Positions 7,978 through 17,392 of a stretch of DNA of 64,000 bases are shown here, piece after piece. Position 1 is the first letter of the stretch; each line of letters begins with the position of its first letter. Made by a program: the position numbers and the translations under genes. Origin of the DNA: Proteiniclasticum ruminis (GTDB taxonomy: Bacteria > Bacillota > Clostridia > Clostridiales > Clostridiaceae); assembly GCF_900115135.1 (NCBI RefSeq), contig NZ_FOVK01000006.1:62001-126000 (forward strand), given 5' to 3'. The notes under the pieces are model-generated. The model was not told the DNA's origin, searched no databases, and saw only the letters and a program-made list of their open reading frames with translations.

Positions 7978-8001
7978 AAAACATACAGTTACGACTCTAA
8001 T
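7978..8001 (+). promoter_or_regulatory. Shared ECF-operon motif AAAAC-N11-ACTCTAAT (copy 1)
   Basis: AAAAC, an 11-base gap and ACTCTAAT lie just upstream of the first sigma gene. The same two blocks with the same gap recur at 10899-10922 before the second sigma gene. ECF sigma promoters often carry an AAC core at -35, so autoregulation is plausible. The gap is shorter than the usual 16 bases, which keeps confidence low. Confidence 0.45.
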
Positions 8002-8021
8002 AGACAAAGGGGGATGATCAC

Positions 8022-8537
8022 TTGGGGATTTTCCAGAATAAGAACAGAAAAAAAGACCTCTTCCTCGCATTGGTAACCAGTGAAAAAACTCATCTGTACA
8101 GAATCGCCTTTGCATATCTCGGACATGAAGATGATGCTCTAGACGCTGTGGATGAATCCATCTTCCTTGGGCTTATCCATCTTAGAAAGCTGAAAAAAGA
8201 AGAGTATATGAAAACATGGCTCATAAGAATCCTCATCAATGAATGTAAAAGAGTTCTAAGAAATCGGAATAGACTTGTGGTCAGCGAAGAGGTTCCTGAT
8301 ACGATATCTCCTTCTCAAGAGAAAGACTTAGCACTTCAGATGAGTGTGGAAGCACTACCAGAGGAACTGAAAGAAATCATTCTTCTGCGCTACTACGGAG
8401 ACTTAACCGTGAAAGATACAGCTGAACTCTTATCTATCCCGCAAGGCACCGTGGCTACCAGAACCAAAAAGGCACTGTCACTTCTAAAAGAAGATCTCAC
8501 AAAAGAGGAAGGAGGGAGTCTTTATGAGAACTGTTGA
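8022..8537 (+). CDS. ECF-type RNA polymerase sigma factor (copy 1)
   Basis: The 171-residue protein has sigma region 2 (LYRIAFAYLGHEDDALDAVDESIF, residues 20-55) and region 4 (LPEELKEIILLRYYGDLTVKDTAELL, residues 110-150), so it recruits RNA polymerase to stress promoters. The start is TTG at 8022, after AAAGGGGG; it is supported by the paralogue at 10941, which also starts MGIF but with ATG. The last 14 bases overlap the DUF4179 gene, the usual coupling of an ECF factor to its membrane anti-sigma partner. The inducing signal is unknown. Confidence 0.9.
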   Translation: MGIFQNKNRKKDLFLALVTSEKTHLYRIAFAYLGHEDDALDAVDESIFLGLIHLRKLKKEEYMKTWLIRILINECKRVLRNRNRLVVSEEVPDTISPSQEKDLALQMSVEALPEELKEIILLRYYGDLTVKDTAELLSIPQGTVATRTKKALSLLKEDLTKEEGGSLYENC

Positions 8538-9924
8538 GCATAGGCTGAAAAGCTCCGCAGAGAACAGCATTGAAATTCCACTATCTCTAAACCGGATAGA
8601 AGAAAGAACTCTAGAAAGATACAAGACTCATCTTCGGATAAAAAGAGCAAAAAGTTTCTCCTTATCTTTCATAGGCCTACTTCTTTTTCTCTTCTACAGT
8701 GCCAACAGCACACTTTCTTTTGCTCAAAACCTGAAGTCCGTCCCTTTGTTATCGGAGCTTCTGGAAGTCTTCAGATTTGAAGATGAAAGTAAGGATGCTG
8801 TCCAGGAAATTGGTATGATTCTTTCAAATGAAAAATCCGAGGTGCACCTTCAGTATGTTCTTTCCGACGCGAAACGCCTCATTCTGTATTTTCAGTTTCC
8901 GGAAGGAATCACGCTTAATGACCATGATCTCATTGAACTAACAGTACTGCAGGCTTATGACGCTGCAACGAACGAAAACATCAGTGAATTTTTCCATCCT
9001 TCCAGTTACCAGTTTGCCGGCAGTTTTGAGGAAGACAACAGATATCTATGGCTGAATGGCGCTCTTCCTCCTGATTCAGAGGAAACCTTACCCGAAAATC
9101 TTGGAATGAAGATTCACATTGAACTACAGAGAAGGACATTTGATCAGAAAATGGAAATTACAGAGGTTCTTGATCTGGGTGAGTTTCACTTTGAAATCCC
9201 GCTGACAAAGACCAGACGTGTAAATAAACTGCCTGTGAAAGAGTCTTTCTCTCTTTTTGATGTGCCCATGGAACTGGAGTCCATTGAAAACAGCCTCTTG
9301 GGCCAGTCCCTTCTATGGAAACAGAAAGACTCGTCTCAATATAGAATCAAGCAGCTCTTAGGCAAAGTTGAAGATGCAGATACTGGGGTTCTACTTTCAG
9401 ACTCTTTGATGACTGGCTATTATAACGAGAAGACTGGGCAATTTACCACCGGCTATGGCAATGTGGACAAAGAAGGAACAAAAAGACTCAAAATTACTGT
9501 TCTTGGTGCAAATCTCATGCCAAGAGTATCCGAAAACATCACCATAGATTTGGAAAACCAGACCCTCGTAAATGAAGTGAAAGAAGTCGAACTGGTACGG
9601 GTCAACCGAAGAGAAAACCGCACAGAGCTTCTCTTCAAGTTCACGCCAAAGATCAAGCCCAATGGCGTTTCCTTCGGCGTGTTCTGGAACGAATATATCG
9701 ATGAATCAGGTGATTTGCATAGGTTTGATCGTACGTCTTATAGTGGCAATGCTGATCTATTTTTCATCGAGGGCCTAATTGCAGATAAAAAACTCTCCGG
9801 CCAAATCACCATCAAACAATGGGGACTGCAAGGGTACGAAACCTATCTTGAAAAACCACTTGTTATCTATGTGGATGTACCTGAAAAACCATCGCTTCCT
9901 GAAATGAGAAAGGAGAAACCCTAA
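8524..9924 (+). CDS. DUF4179-type membrane protein, likely anti-sigma factor (copy 1)
   Basis: The 466-residue protein has about 38 cytoplasmic residues, one membrane helix (SLSFIGLLLFLFYSA, residues 44-65) and a large extracytoplasmic domain. The segment after the helix (SFAQNLKSVPLLSELLEVF) resembles the DUF4179 signature. DUF4179 proteins are regularly encoded after an ECF sigma factor and are thought to hold it at the membrane. Its start overlaps the sigma gene by 14 bases, exactly as in the second pair. The extracellular beta-rich part probably senses envelope stress. Its partner is inferred from position. Confidence 0.8.
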   Translation: MRTVEHRLKSSAENSIEIPLSLNRIEERTLERYKTHLRIKRAKSFSLSFIGLLLFLFYSANSTLSFAQNLKSVPLLSELLEVFRFEDESKDAVQEIGMILSNEKSEVHLQYVLSDAKRLILYFQFPEGITLNDHDLIELTVLQAYDAATNENISEFFHPSSYQFAGSFEEDNRYLWLNGALPPDSEETLPENLGMKIHIELQRRTFDQKMEITEVLDLGEFHFEIPLTKTRRVNKLPVKESFSLFDVPMELESIENSLLGQSLLWKQKDSSQYRIKQLLGKVEDADTGVLLSDSLMTGYYNEKTGQFTTGYGNVDKEGTKRLKITVLGANLMPRVSENITIDLENQTLVNEVKEVELVRVNRRENRTELLFKFTPKIKPNGVSFGVFWNEYIDESGDLHRFDRTSYSGNADLFFIEGLIADKKLSGQITIKQWGLQGYETYLEKPLVIYVDVPEKPSLPEMRKEKP

Positions 9925-10167
9925 ATGAGCTTTAATCATGACTTCAACCGGAACCTCAACGACAGAGCGAAAGCACAAGCTGAAATTCAAGACTTCAGCC
10001 GAAGAGAAAAGAATCGGATGGATCTTCCTGATGAATCCAAAAGAGACCATGAAGACTTCTCCTATGCTGCACAAAAAAGAAAAAGAAGACTGGACAAGAT
10101 CATAGGGATTGCCGCCATCTTTCTCGTACTTTATTTTGTATACTGGTTTCTCACAAATGCTTTATAA
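9925..10167 (+). CDS. Small single-pass membrane protein, 80 residues
   Basis: I recognise no family. The first 55 residues are hydrophilic and highly charged (many Arg, Asp, Glu), followed by one C-terminal membrane helix (IIGIAAIFLVLYFVYWFL). Such a tail-anchored layout places the charged part in the cytoplasm. The ATG follows the stop of the DUF4179 gene directly, with AAAGGAG upstream, so it belongs to the same operon. A modulator of the sigma/anti-sigma pair is possible but unproven. Confidence 0.7.
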   Translation: MSFNHDFNRNLNDRAKAQAEIQDFSRREKNRMDLPDESKRDHEDFSYAAQKRKRRLDKIIGIAAIFLVLYFVYWFLTNAL

Positions 10168-10205
10168 TAAAGATACCTTTAAATCACTCTAAAGGAGGCC
10201 TTATT

Positions 10206-10757
10206 ATGAAGAGAATACAGATACTGACCTTACTGCTTTTTCTTATGCTTCTGATCTCAGGATGCAAGAAAGAAGAAACCCCCTACACAAGAAATATTGT
10301 GCTGGAAGGAAGCCATTCTCTTCCTGTTTATGAAAGCAGCTTTACGTATAATTCAGAGCCTCCGGAAGAATTAAGAGCAAAGCTTTTTGCCATTTTCAAC
10401 AAGGAGAACGCTGCCTTTAACTTTGATAAGGACTATATCATTGTTGACCATAATGGAAAAGATCTTACAGAAGAACTGACAAAGGAAGAGCCTGAGAACT
10501 TTTCTGAAATGCAGGCACTGGTCATGAAAATCAAAGAAAATGCCTATCAGATCGTCGATAGAAATAATTACAGAGTAACAACCTTGGAAAAAGAAATGAA
10601 AGCGCTTTATCAGGGAAAGAGAAGACTTTTCCCTGGAAACAGCCTTCGGAAGATACTGGAGGACAATAAACAGGCCTACCGGGATGAGGATTATGGGGCC
10701 ATCAATGTCTACCTCATTCAGAATAAAATCACGGTCTATATGCCCTTAGAGCCCTAG
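10206..10757 (+). CDS. Lipoprotein, unknown function
   Basis: The 183-residue protein has a lipoprotein signal peptide with the lipobox LISGC at about residue 20, so the mature protein is anchored to the outer face of the membrane. The rest is a mixed alpha/beta hydrophilic domain that I do not recognise. It starts after TAAAGGAGG and is the fourth gene of the first ECF operon, followed by a strong terminator. Envelope sensing or a target of the sigma factor are both possible. Confidence 0.75.
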   Translation: MKRIQILTLLLFLMLLISGCKKEETPYTRNIVLEGSHSLPVYESSFTYNSEPPEELRAKLFAIFNKENAAFNFDKDYIIVDHNGKDLTEELTKEEPENFSEMQALVMKIKENAYQIVDRNNYRVTTLEKEMKALYQGKRRLFPGNSLRKILEDNKQAYRDEDYGAINVYLIQNKITVYMPLEP

Positions 10758-10773
10758 ACTAAATTGAAATTAT

Positions 10774-10807
10774 GATGCTGCTTTCTTTTTTGGCAGCATC
10801 TTTTGTT
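10774..10807 (+). terminator. Terminator after the first ECF operon
   Basis: An 8-bp GC-rich stem (GATGCTGC / GCAGCATC) with an 11-base loop is followed by TTTTGTTATT. It ends the first ECF transcript 16 bases after the lipoprotein stop. Confidence 0.85.
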
Positions 10808-10898
10808 ATTCTCATAACACGTTTTGTGATTTTTCTTCATTTTCTATATACTGAAATCAGATTTTAAAAAATAAATAATTTTTCATTTTTTCTCATGG

Positions 10899-10922
10899 AA
10901 AACCACTGCTAAACACTCTAAT
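10899..10922 (+). promoter_or_regulatory. Shared ECF-operon motif AAAAC-N11-ACTCTAAT (copy 2)
   Basis: Both sequence blocks and the 11-base gap match the motif before the first sigma gene, while the gap itself is not conserved. The distance to the start codon is also similar (18 versus 20 bases). This supports a common regulator, possibly the sigma factors themselves. Confidence 0.45.
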
Positions 10923-10940
10923 GGGTAAAGGAGGCGAAGT

Positions 10941-11456
10941 ATGGGTATATTTACAAAAAAGAAACTGGATCCGGATACCTATGTAAAACTCACAGAAGAA
11001 TACCGGGAAGTCCTCTACCGCATGGCCTACGGATACCTTGGCAGTGAGTCCATGGCCTTGGATGCAGTGGATGAAGCCATTTATTTGGGCTACAAAAACA
11101 GAGATTCTATCAAAGAACCAGACTTCACAAAAACCTATCTCACCCGGATTCTTATTCATGAATGTCTGAGGATCCTAAAAAAAGACAAGAAGGTCTACTA
11201 TACCGATACCCTTCCAGAGCGGGGTGTGGAAGACAATGTCATCTCACTGCCCACAAAGGCCGCCATCTCTTCCCTTCAGGAAGTGCAGCAGCAAGTCATC
11301 ATTCTTCGTTATTTTGCAGGCTTTACCATTAAAGAAACCGGGGAGATCCTGAGCCTCCCAGAAGGCACTGTTTCCTCTCACACGAGAAAAGCCCTGGAAC
11401 TTCTTAGAATTGAACTTTCCGATGAGAAAGGAGACCTATCCTATGAGAAAAAATAA
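10941..11456 (+). CDS. ECF-type RNA polymerase sigma factor (copy 2)
   Basis: This 171-residue protein is the same length as the sigma factor at 8022 and clearly paralogous. Region 2 is LYRMAYGYLGSESMALDAVDEAIY; region 4 is LQEVQQQVIILRYFAGFTIKETGEIL. It starts with ATG after AAAGGAGG and overlaps the next gene by 14 bases. The two sigma factors differ most in region 4, which reads the -35 element, so they may recognise overlapping but distinct promoters. Confidence 0.9.
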   Translation: MGIFTKKKLDPDTYVKLTEEYREVLYRMAYGYLGSESMALDAVDEAIYLGYKNRDSIKEPDFTKTYLTRILIHECLRILKKDKKVYYTDTLPERGVEDNVISLPTKAAISSLQEVQQQVIILRYFAGFTIKETGEILSLPEGTVSSHTRKALELLRIELSDEKGDLSYEKK

Positions 11457-12792
11457 AGAACAGTTCGCTAAAGCCATCTCTTCATCCAAAGAGTATCCGG
11501 ATGCACTCTATCAAAGCACAGAGAGGCTGGAAAAAAGGCTGAAAAAAGAGAGAAGGCAAAAACGAATACTTTTCACCACATTGCCAAGCTTCACTGCAGC
11601 CATGCTGTTTGTTATTTTGGTCAATAACAACATCGCTTTTGCCAGATCCTTAAAAGATATTCCAGTTCTCAATAAACTCACAGAATATGTCATGTACAAC
11701 GCTTCACTGAAGAGCGCAGTGGAAAATGATCACATCCAGTATGTGAACCTGAAAGACACCGATGAGGACCTGACGTTATCCCTTCCCTATGTCATTTCAG
11801 ACGAGAGAAATCTCATTCTTTTCTTTGATGTACCATCTGATTTTTTAAAGAACGACCATGAAGATGTGATGATTTCCAGGGAAAAAATCACCGATCGGGA
11901 CACTGGAAAAGTCATTGACAAAGGATACCTCTCTTATTCCAGTTCCCTTGGATATCTTGGGGAATCTGAGGAAACAAGTCATCTGAGTCAGCTGAATATA
12001 GATTTTGTAGAAGTGGCCATGCCAAGAAACCTGACAGTGGAAGTGACACTTACAAAATCCTCGCATGAGGGCAGCATCAGCAAAAAACTTGCTGAATATC
12101 GCTTTTCTTACGATCTGTCTCTGGAACCCCCGAAGGATCCCAAGATTTATGAACTGAATCAGTCTGTATGGATTGAAGATCAGGAGATTCTTCTGGAAAA
12201 GCTCACCCAATACCCCACCATGTCTCTTTTCACTTACAGCATCAAGAACAGCAACACCATGGATATCACAATGTCTATGGATTTCTACAATGACGGTGTA
12301 CTGACTCCACTTAATACTACTGGCTATCTGACACAGCATGATGACAGTCCTGATGGAAAAACAACCATCACTATGCGGATTCAGGACAACTACTTTAAAG
12401 TGCCAAAAGAGAGACTTTTAAAGATTCATTCCTACACCATGGTGCCAAAAGACAGAAAACCACTGGAAGTGAATCTGGAAGAGAAGACATTGGAAGAAAA
12501 CCCATACGGAATCTTGCTGGAAGATGTCACCATAGAAGACAACGTTACCACCATCACCTTCCATACCACTGAAAATTATCACTCCCTGCCGTTCAGATCC
12601 ACAAGGGATGGAACAGAAATCATACAGCAGTCCCTCTATACCAGTTACACAGAGGAACTGAACAACAAGACTTATAGTTATGCTTTTCGCGATGTCATTG
12701 GTGACTCCCTCTATTTCGATGTAGCAGATGGCCCCTTAAAAACACTTCGTGATCCGATACTGGTTCCAATCCCCATGGAGGTAACCCGATAA
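11443..12792 (+). CDS. DUF4179-type membrane protein, likely anti-sigma factor (copy 2)
   Basis: The 449-residue protein has a short basic cytoplasmic region, one membrane helix near residues 40-60 (ILFTTLPSFTAAMLFVILV) and an extracytoplasmic domain of about 380 residues. The post-helix segment IAFARSLKDIPVLNKLTEYV parallels that of the first copy. The start at 11443 (MRKNKEQ) follows AAAGGAG; an in-frame ATG at 11410 lies inside the sigma gene and has no ribosome binding site. With the preceding sigma gene it forms a second complete module, without the small membrane protein and lipoprotein of the first. Confidence 0.8.
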   Translation: MRKNKEQFAKAISSSKEYPDALYQSTERLEKRLKKERRQKRILFTTLPSFTAAMLFVILVNNNIAFARSLKDIPVLNKLTEYVMYNASLKSAVENDHIQYVNLKDTDEDLTLSLPYVISDERNLILFFDVPSDFLKNDHEDVMISREKITDRDTGKVIDKGYLSYSSSLGYLGESEETSHLSQLNIDFVEVAMPRNLTVEVTLTKSSHEGSISKKLAEYRFSYDLSLEPPKDPKIYELNQSVWIEDQEILLEKLTQYPTMSLFTYSIKNSNTMDITMSMDFYNDGVLTPLNTTGYLTQHDDSPDGKTTITMRIQDNYFKVPKERLLKIHSYTMVPKDRKPLEVNLEEKTLEENPYGILLEDVTIEDNVTTITFHTTENYHSLPFRSTRDGTEIIQQSLYTSYTEELNNKTYSYAFRDVIGDSLYFDVADGPLKTLRDPILVPIPMEVTR

Positions 12793-12800
12793 TTAAAACA

Positions 12801-12847
12801 AAAGGCTCTGTTTTCCCATTTGCAGCGGGAGAAAACAGAGCCTTTTC
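12801..12847 (+). terminator. Terminator after the second ECF operon
   Basis: A 15-bp stem (AAAGGCTCTGTTTTC / GAAAACAGAGCCTTT) with a 15-base loop and a TTTTC run follows the DUF4179 stop. It could also act on the convergent gene at 12885-14927. Confidence 0.85.
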
Positions 12848-12884
12848 TATTACCTTGATATTGATTCTGTTATAGGAAAGTCCG

Positions 12885-14927
12885 TTAGAACTTCATGAGC
12901 GATTCCAGAAGCTCCTCCACTGTCTCCACTGGAAGACTGCAGCTGTGGTCCTTGCAGAAGAACACGGATGCAGCTCCATTTTCTGTTTCTCGTATAAAGG
13001 AGAAGATTTTTTCTGATTCTTCTTTCTCCCGAGGATCATGAACCGCCAAAGTGATACCTGTGAGCTCTGTCTTCTGAAGGATTTTCAGCATCTCCCGAAA
13101 AACCGGGTCCTCTCTCTTCCCGGAGAGGACGATCTCCCTGGGTCCATGCATCCACACATCATAGGAAAGAAGAATTCCTGAAAACCCTTTGGGGTTTTCT
13201 ATGATTTCACCTGAAAGCTCCATAAATACCTTCTCCATCACTTGAAGATAACGCTCTTCTCCTGTGAAGCTGTATAGCCTTGCCATGGCACGGACTGCCT
13301 CCGAATTGCCTGACGGTGTAGCGGAGTCAAAAATCTCTTCTGCAGGGATACTCAAGGTTTCATGATATTTACCGCTCAGCTGAAACACCTTTCCATTGAA
13401 AAACCTTTCAATGATCTGATCACCCAGCTTTTTCCCCAAGGAAAGATACCGCTTCTCCAGAGTATTCTCATAAAGCGCCAGAAGACCATGAAGAACGTGG
13501 ACATAGCCATCAAGAAATGCTTCTGTCTCCCCTAAGCCTTCCCGATATACACCGTGAAGGATCCCTTTCTCATCGGTCATTTTCTCTTCGATGAAGTTAA
13601 AAAGATCTCTAGCAGCATTGGTATAGCGTTTCTCCTCTAAAAGCCTTCCTGCCATAGACAAAGTCTCCAGCACCATTCCATTCCAAGAAGAGAGAATCTT
13701 ATCATCCATTGCAGGTTGCACCCGCTGTTCTCTGTACATCAACACCTTCTTTCTGGACTCCATAATCGTCTCTGGCTCCTCCTCCAGAAGATCCTGCAGT
13801 GGTTTCTCATAGAGGTTCAGGATGTTCTTTCCTTCAAAATTTCCTTTCTCCTCCACACCATAAAAGCGTGCAAACTCCTTTCCTCTTTCTTCTCCAAGGA
13901 GAGACAGCAGCTCTTCCTTTTCAAACAGATAGAACTTTCCTTCTTCTCCTTCACTGTCCGCATCCATGGAGGCGTAAAAGGCTCCTTCTCCATCTTTCAA
14001 ATGCTCCAGAAGAAAATCCAGTGTTCTAACAGAAACCTTCTTATACAGCGCTCTTCCAGTTACTGCATACGCAGAAAGGTACAGCCTTGAAAGAAGAGCG
14101 TTGTCATACAGCATCTTTTCAAAATGCGGGATGAGCCATCTTTCATCCACAGCATACCGGTAAAACCCACCACCCGCATGATCAAAGAGTCCGCCCTTAT
14201 ACATACTCATGAGACTTTTTTCCAGCATGTCCAGAGCCTTCTCCTCACCTGTTGTTTTGTAGTACCACAGCAGATAAAAAAGGTGATGGGTCAGCGGGAA
14301 CTTCGGTGCTTGAAAAAAACCACCCTGATGCTCATCATAAATGGAAATCAGAGAGGCAAAGGCCTTCTTCTGGATCTCATCATCTAGATCTCCTTCTTTC
14401 CTTTCTTTCTGCACCGAAAGCACAGCTTCCACAGCAAAGTCCGCAGACGAAAGTACTCTTTCCTTTTCTTCCTGCCACAGTGCTGTGATCCTTGCAAGGA
14501 CTTCCAAAAGGCCCATATGCTGTCCTTTGGTTTCTTTTGGCAGATAGGTGGCTGCAAAGAAGGGCTTTCTCTCCGGTGTCAGAATAAGGGTCATGGGCCA
14601 TCCCCCATCCCCCGTCATGGCCTGGCAGAAACTCATATGGACGTGATCCACATCCGGCCGTTCTTCCTTATCTACCTTCACAGAGACAAAATAGCGGTTC
14701 AGCACCTCAGCCACGTCCAGATCTTCAAAGGACTCCCTTTCCATCACATGGCACCAGTGACAGGAAGCGTATCCTATGGAAAGAAAGATGGGCTTATCTT
14801 CTTTCCTTGCTTTTTCAAAAGCTTCTTCTCCCCAGGGATACCAGTCCACCGGATTCAAAGCATGATGTCTGAGATAGGGCGATTTCTCCAAGGCCAGTCT
14901 ATTCATTTTTCGATCCATATGAGCCAT
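12885..14927 (-). CDS. YyaL/SPATA20-type thioredoxin-domain protein (DUF255)
   Basis: The 680-residue protein has an N-terminal thioredoxin-like domain (residues 1-165) with the family signature [22 protein letters not shown] and the SCHWCH motif near residue 50. An alpha/alpha-toroid domain like that of N-acylglucosamine 2-epimerases follows ([25 protein letters not shown]). The family is widespread but its biochemical role is unsettled. The start at 14927 (MAHMDRKM) follows AAAGGAGAG with 7 bases between; 34 in-frame upstream codons lack a ribosome binding site. It stands alone and is convergent with the ECF operon. Confidence 0.9.
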   Translation of the reverse strand: MAHMDRKMNRLALEKSPYLRHHALNPVDWYPWGEEAFEKARKEDKPIFLSIGYASCHWCHVMERESFEDLDVAEVLNRYFVSVKVDKEERPDVDHVHMSFCQAMTGDGGWPMTLILTPERKPFFAATYLPKETKGQHMGLLEVLARITALWQEEKERVLSSADFAVEAVLSVQKERKEGDLDDEIQKKAFASLISIYDEHQGGFFQAPKFPLTHHLFYLLWYYKTTGEEKALDMLEKSLMSMYKGGLFDHAGGGFYRYAVDERWLIPHFEKMLYDNALLSRLYLSAYAVTGRALYKKVSVRTLDFLLEHLKDGEGAFYASMDADSEGEEGKFYLFEKEELLSLLGEERGKEFARFYGVEEKGNFEGKNILNLYEKPLQDLLEEEPETIMESRKKVLMYREQRVQPAMDDKILSSWNGMVLETLSMAGRLLEEKRYTNAARDLFNFIEEKMTDEKGILHGVYREGLGETEAFLDGYVHVLHGLLALYENTLEKRYLSLGKKLGDQIIERFFNGKVFQLSGKYHETLSIPAEEIFDSATPSGNSEAVRAMARLYSFTGEERYLQVMEKVFMELSGEIIENPKGFSGILLSYDVWMHGPREIVLSGKREDPVFREMLKILQKTELTGITLAVHDPREKEESEKIFSFIRETENGAASVFFCKDHSCSLPVETVEELLESLMKF

Positions 14928-15230
14928 CTGATTACTCTCCTTTATTGATACAAGTACAATCTGGAACTGTTTCTTTACATCATACTCAAAAAATATTGCT
15001 GTTTTGTGAAGTACAAGTTCTGTTTCCATATCGAAGATCCGTTTTGTTAATAAAATAACGTTTTCAGCATGGGTATTTCATGTTCTAATTTCATTGGAAT
15101 AGAATAGTACAGAATAATCCTCAGTATTTCAGGATTTTTTCGTGATTCACTCTTTACATTTGCAGTAAATAATGTTAAAGTATTAACAAATAGGTCGCCA
15201 ACAAGCCTATTTTCATATGTATCTCCCTAA
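14928..15230. other. Intergenic region with a small inverted repeat
   Basis: This AT-rich stretch holds the promoter region of the DUF255 gene. The only structure I see is a 7-bp inverted repeat at 15188-15212 (AAATAGG, 11-base loop, CCTATTT) with no U-tract. No ORF with a ribosome binding site is visible. Confidence 0.4.
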
Positions 15231-15282
15231 CGCATACATGAAAAAAAACTCTTCCCTACACCAGAAGAGTTTTTTTTATGCG
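15231..15282 (-). terminator. Terminator of the diguanylate cyclase gene
   Basis: A long inverted repeat (outer CGCAT / ATGCG, inner A-run plus CTCTT / AAGAG plus T-run) lies just after the cyclase stop codon. It carries T-runs on both strands and so can stop transcription in either direction. Confidence 0.85.
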
Positions 15283-15305
15283 TTTTTTTAGTTATTCTGC
15301 TGAAT

Positions 15306-16388
15306 CTAAGCTTCTTTTGTCTCTTTACACCTTTTTTTGTCCTTGTACATTTCCATATCCGCAACATCCAGAAGTTTTCTTAGACTGCTGTTCTGATATT
15401 CCTTGGAAAAAGCATACCCCATGGCATAGCTGACACTGATGGCATAATTTGTTGGATTATTTTTCAGTGCAATCTGTTCGGCTCCTAAAGCTTCAGTGAA
15501 AGTATGGATTTCTTCCTCCGTTGTGTTCCGAAGAATCCCCATGAACTCATCACCAGCAATTCTTCCCACAAACATCCCCTTTGGTGCAGCACGCCGAAGG
15601 ATGGTTGCAAAGCTTGAAATGAGAAGATCTCCATAACTGTGGCCCAATGTGTCATTCACTTCTTTGAGATTGTTGAGATCAAACATGAAACAACAGACCG
15701 CTTCTTTTTCACCAAGGATCTCCCCTTTGGAAAGCTCATGTTCGCAGCTTCTCCTGTTTGGCAGTCCGGTATTCAGGTCCATATAGGCAATGGCATTGAG
15801 CTTCTTATTGAGTTTTACCTCTCCAATGATCTGCATACAAAGGACCACTAATATCATGCTGAGCATGAGGATCAGAAGAATTTCGTAGGTCAAAAGTCTG
15901 GATGCAAGGTTTTCTGAATAGCTTTCGGCTGCATCCACAGCTTGATCCGCATGGGTAAAGAACAGCTCACTTATTTCATAAAGAAAAGGCTCTGTATCCG
16001 GATTTTCCCGGTAAATCAGGATGTTTCTTTTCAGATCTTCCCAACCAGATGCTAAAACTTCCAGTTTCTCCCGATAATATTCATTCGTGATCGGCGTAAT
16101 CTTATAAGTGCTTTCTCCATGGGTCAGCCCACCCATGATCTCATCCAGACGAGCCATATCGGCATCACCTCGAATGCCTGTGAACTCTTTCTTGATAAGC
16201 CTCTGGCTTGCCCCTCGAACCAATCCAGTATAGTTGATGACTCTCCCTGTTCCCTGTATTTTGTGGATGGTGATCATCATCATGCTGAAAAGGAACATGG
16301 TAAGTATCAGTGATACTCCCATGAATACCAGGAGCTTCACTCTCTTTTTTCTTGCTTTTAGCCTCTCAATATTGGTTATGTCTTCCAT
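15306..16388 (-). CDS. Membrane-bound GGDEF diguanylate cyclase
   Basis: The 360-residue protein has a membrane helix at about residues 19-42, an extracellular region of about 120 residues (PilJ-like sensor character), a second helix near residues 167-190 and a C-terminal GGDEF domain. It would make the second messenger c-di-GMP. The signature reads AGDEF in RIAGDEFMGIL; a first-position Ala is tolerated in active enzymes. No RxxD product-inhibition site is visible upstream of it. The domain start motif DLNTGLPNRR and DLNNLKEVNDTLGHSYGD are intact. The second of two adjacent ATGs sits 6 bases after GGAG. No EAL partner occurs in the window. Confidence 0.92.
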   Translation of the reverse strand: MEDITNIERLKARKKRVKLLVFMGVSLILTMFLFSMMMITIHKIQGTGRVINYTGLVRGASQRLIKKEFTGIRGDADMARLDEIMGGLTHGESTYKITPITNEYYREKLEVLASGWEDLKRNILIYRENPDTEPFLYEISELFFTHADQAVDAAESYSENLASRLLTYEILLILMLSMILVVLCMQIIGEVKLNKKLNAIAYMDLNTGLPNRRSCEHELSKGEILGEKEAVCCFMFDLNNLKEVNDTLGHSYGDLLISSFATILRRAAPKGMFVGRIAGDEFMGILRNTTEEEIHTFTEALGAEQIALKNNPTNYAISVSYAMGYAFSKEYQNSSLRKLLDVADMEMYKDKKRCKETKEA

Positions 16389-16580
16389 CATTCTCTCCGA
16401 TTTCTTTTAATCTTAATTACTTTATGCCATCTCCACGGTTTTTATCACCTTCGAAAAAGCATCACACTTCTGTACTTAGCACACTCTATCCTATTATCGA
16501 TGTACTTTCATGAAAAGTTAAGCCTTTTTCATGCATCTTTATAAAGTAACAGCTATTGTCTTGAAACCGCACAGATATTT

Positions 16581-17315
16581 TTATCTGTAGCTGATGAATC
16601 CCTCAAATCCTACACTCCAAAGCTTGGCTTTCAGTTCCTCCGCATTTTCAATCTTACGGAAAGCCCCCACCTGAACTCTGTAGAGTGCCGTCTCATCTGC
16701 ACCTTGGTTTACAGGATCTTTGATAGGATCATTACCCGCCTTTTTTCCCACCTGAAGAAATTTCGCCAGAGCTCTTCCATAGCTTCTTGCTATGGCTTCT
16801 TTGTTTCCAGTCATCCATTTCGCAATGTCCACATGATCATGAAAATTCGTCTCCATAAGCACCGGCGTCATCCCATACTCGTAGGGGGTTCTGATTTCGC
16901 CAAACCCTTTACCCTGAAAAGCCCTCATGCCATCCACAAGCGGCTCAGACCGGTTGCTTCCATAGGGACAGATGCCATTAAGCTCTTCTACCAGTATTTT
17001 CCCAAGGGCTTTTGAGTCTTTTGATGCTGGATGAAAAAGCGCCACAGCACCTCTTGCTTTCCCCGCTCCCCCTGCATTGGAATGGATGGCCAGATAAATG
17101 CTGCATCCCTTGTCTCTTGCTTCTTTGGGTCTTCCATTCCTGCCAATGTCCAGCGAAAGATCCGAAAGCACCGTCTCAATGCCATACTCCTCTTCTAAAA
17201 CTCTCTTCAATAATTTCGACACCTCCACCATTTCCTTTTCCTCGTTGGTGTTTCCCGTGGCGTAAATGTTATGGGGCTGCTTGCTGGGTGAAAGATATAC
17301 TTTCGGATGTCTCAT
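16581..17315 (-). CDS. N-acetylmuramoyl-L-alanine amidase with SPOR domain
   Basis: The 244-residue enzyme would cleave the bond between N-acetylmuramic acid and L-Ala in peptidoglycan. Amidase_3 features are present: an N-terminal His in KQPHNIY, the Glu of NEEKEM, IHSNA and the catalytic METNFHDH. A C-terminal SPOR-like peptidoglycan-binding segment (YRVQVGAFRKIENAEELKAK) spans about residues 200-244. There is no signal peptide, so release may need another route such as mother-cell lysis or a holin; spore or lysis function is possible. The second ATG (17315) is spaced correctly from GAGGAGG. Confidence 0.88.
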   Translation of the reverse strand: MRHPKVYLSPSKQPHNIYATGNTNEEKEMVEVSKLLKRVLEEEYGIETVLSDLSLDIGRNGRPKEARDKGCSIYLAIHSNAGGAGKARGAVALFHPASKDSKALGKILVEELNGICPYGSNRSEPLVDGMRAFQGKGFGEIRTPYEYGMTPVLMETNFHDHVDIAKWMTGNKEAIARSYGRALAKFLQVGKKAGNDPIKDPVNQGADETALYRVQVGAFRKIENAEELKAKLWSVGFEGFISYR

Positions 17316-17392
17316 ATGCATTCCTCCTCACCTAATAAATCCACTACTACACTTTTATCTATGCCTATTGTCATAAAAAAGCAAAAAGTTAC

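Noticed and set aside
15188-15212. Small inverted repeat AAATAGG/CCTATTT as a terminator
   Set aside because: No T-run follows on either strand, and no gene ends just before it.
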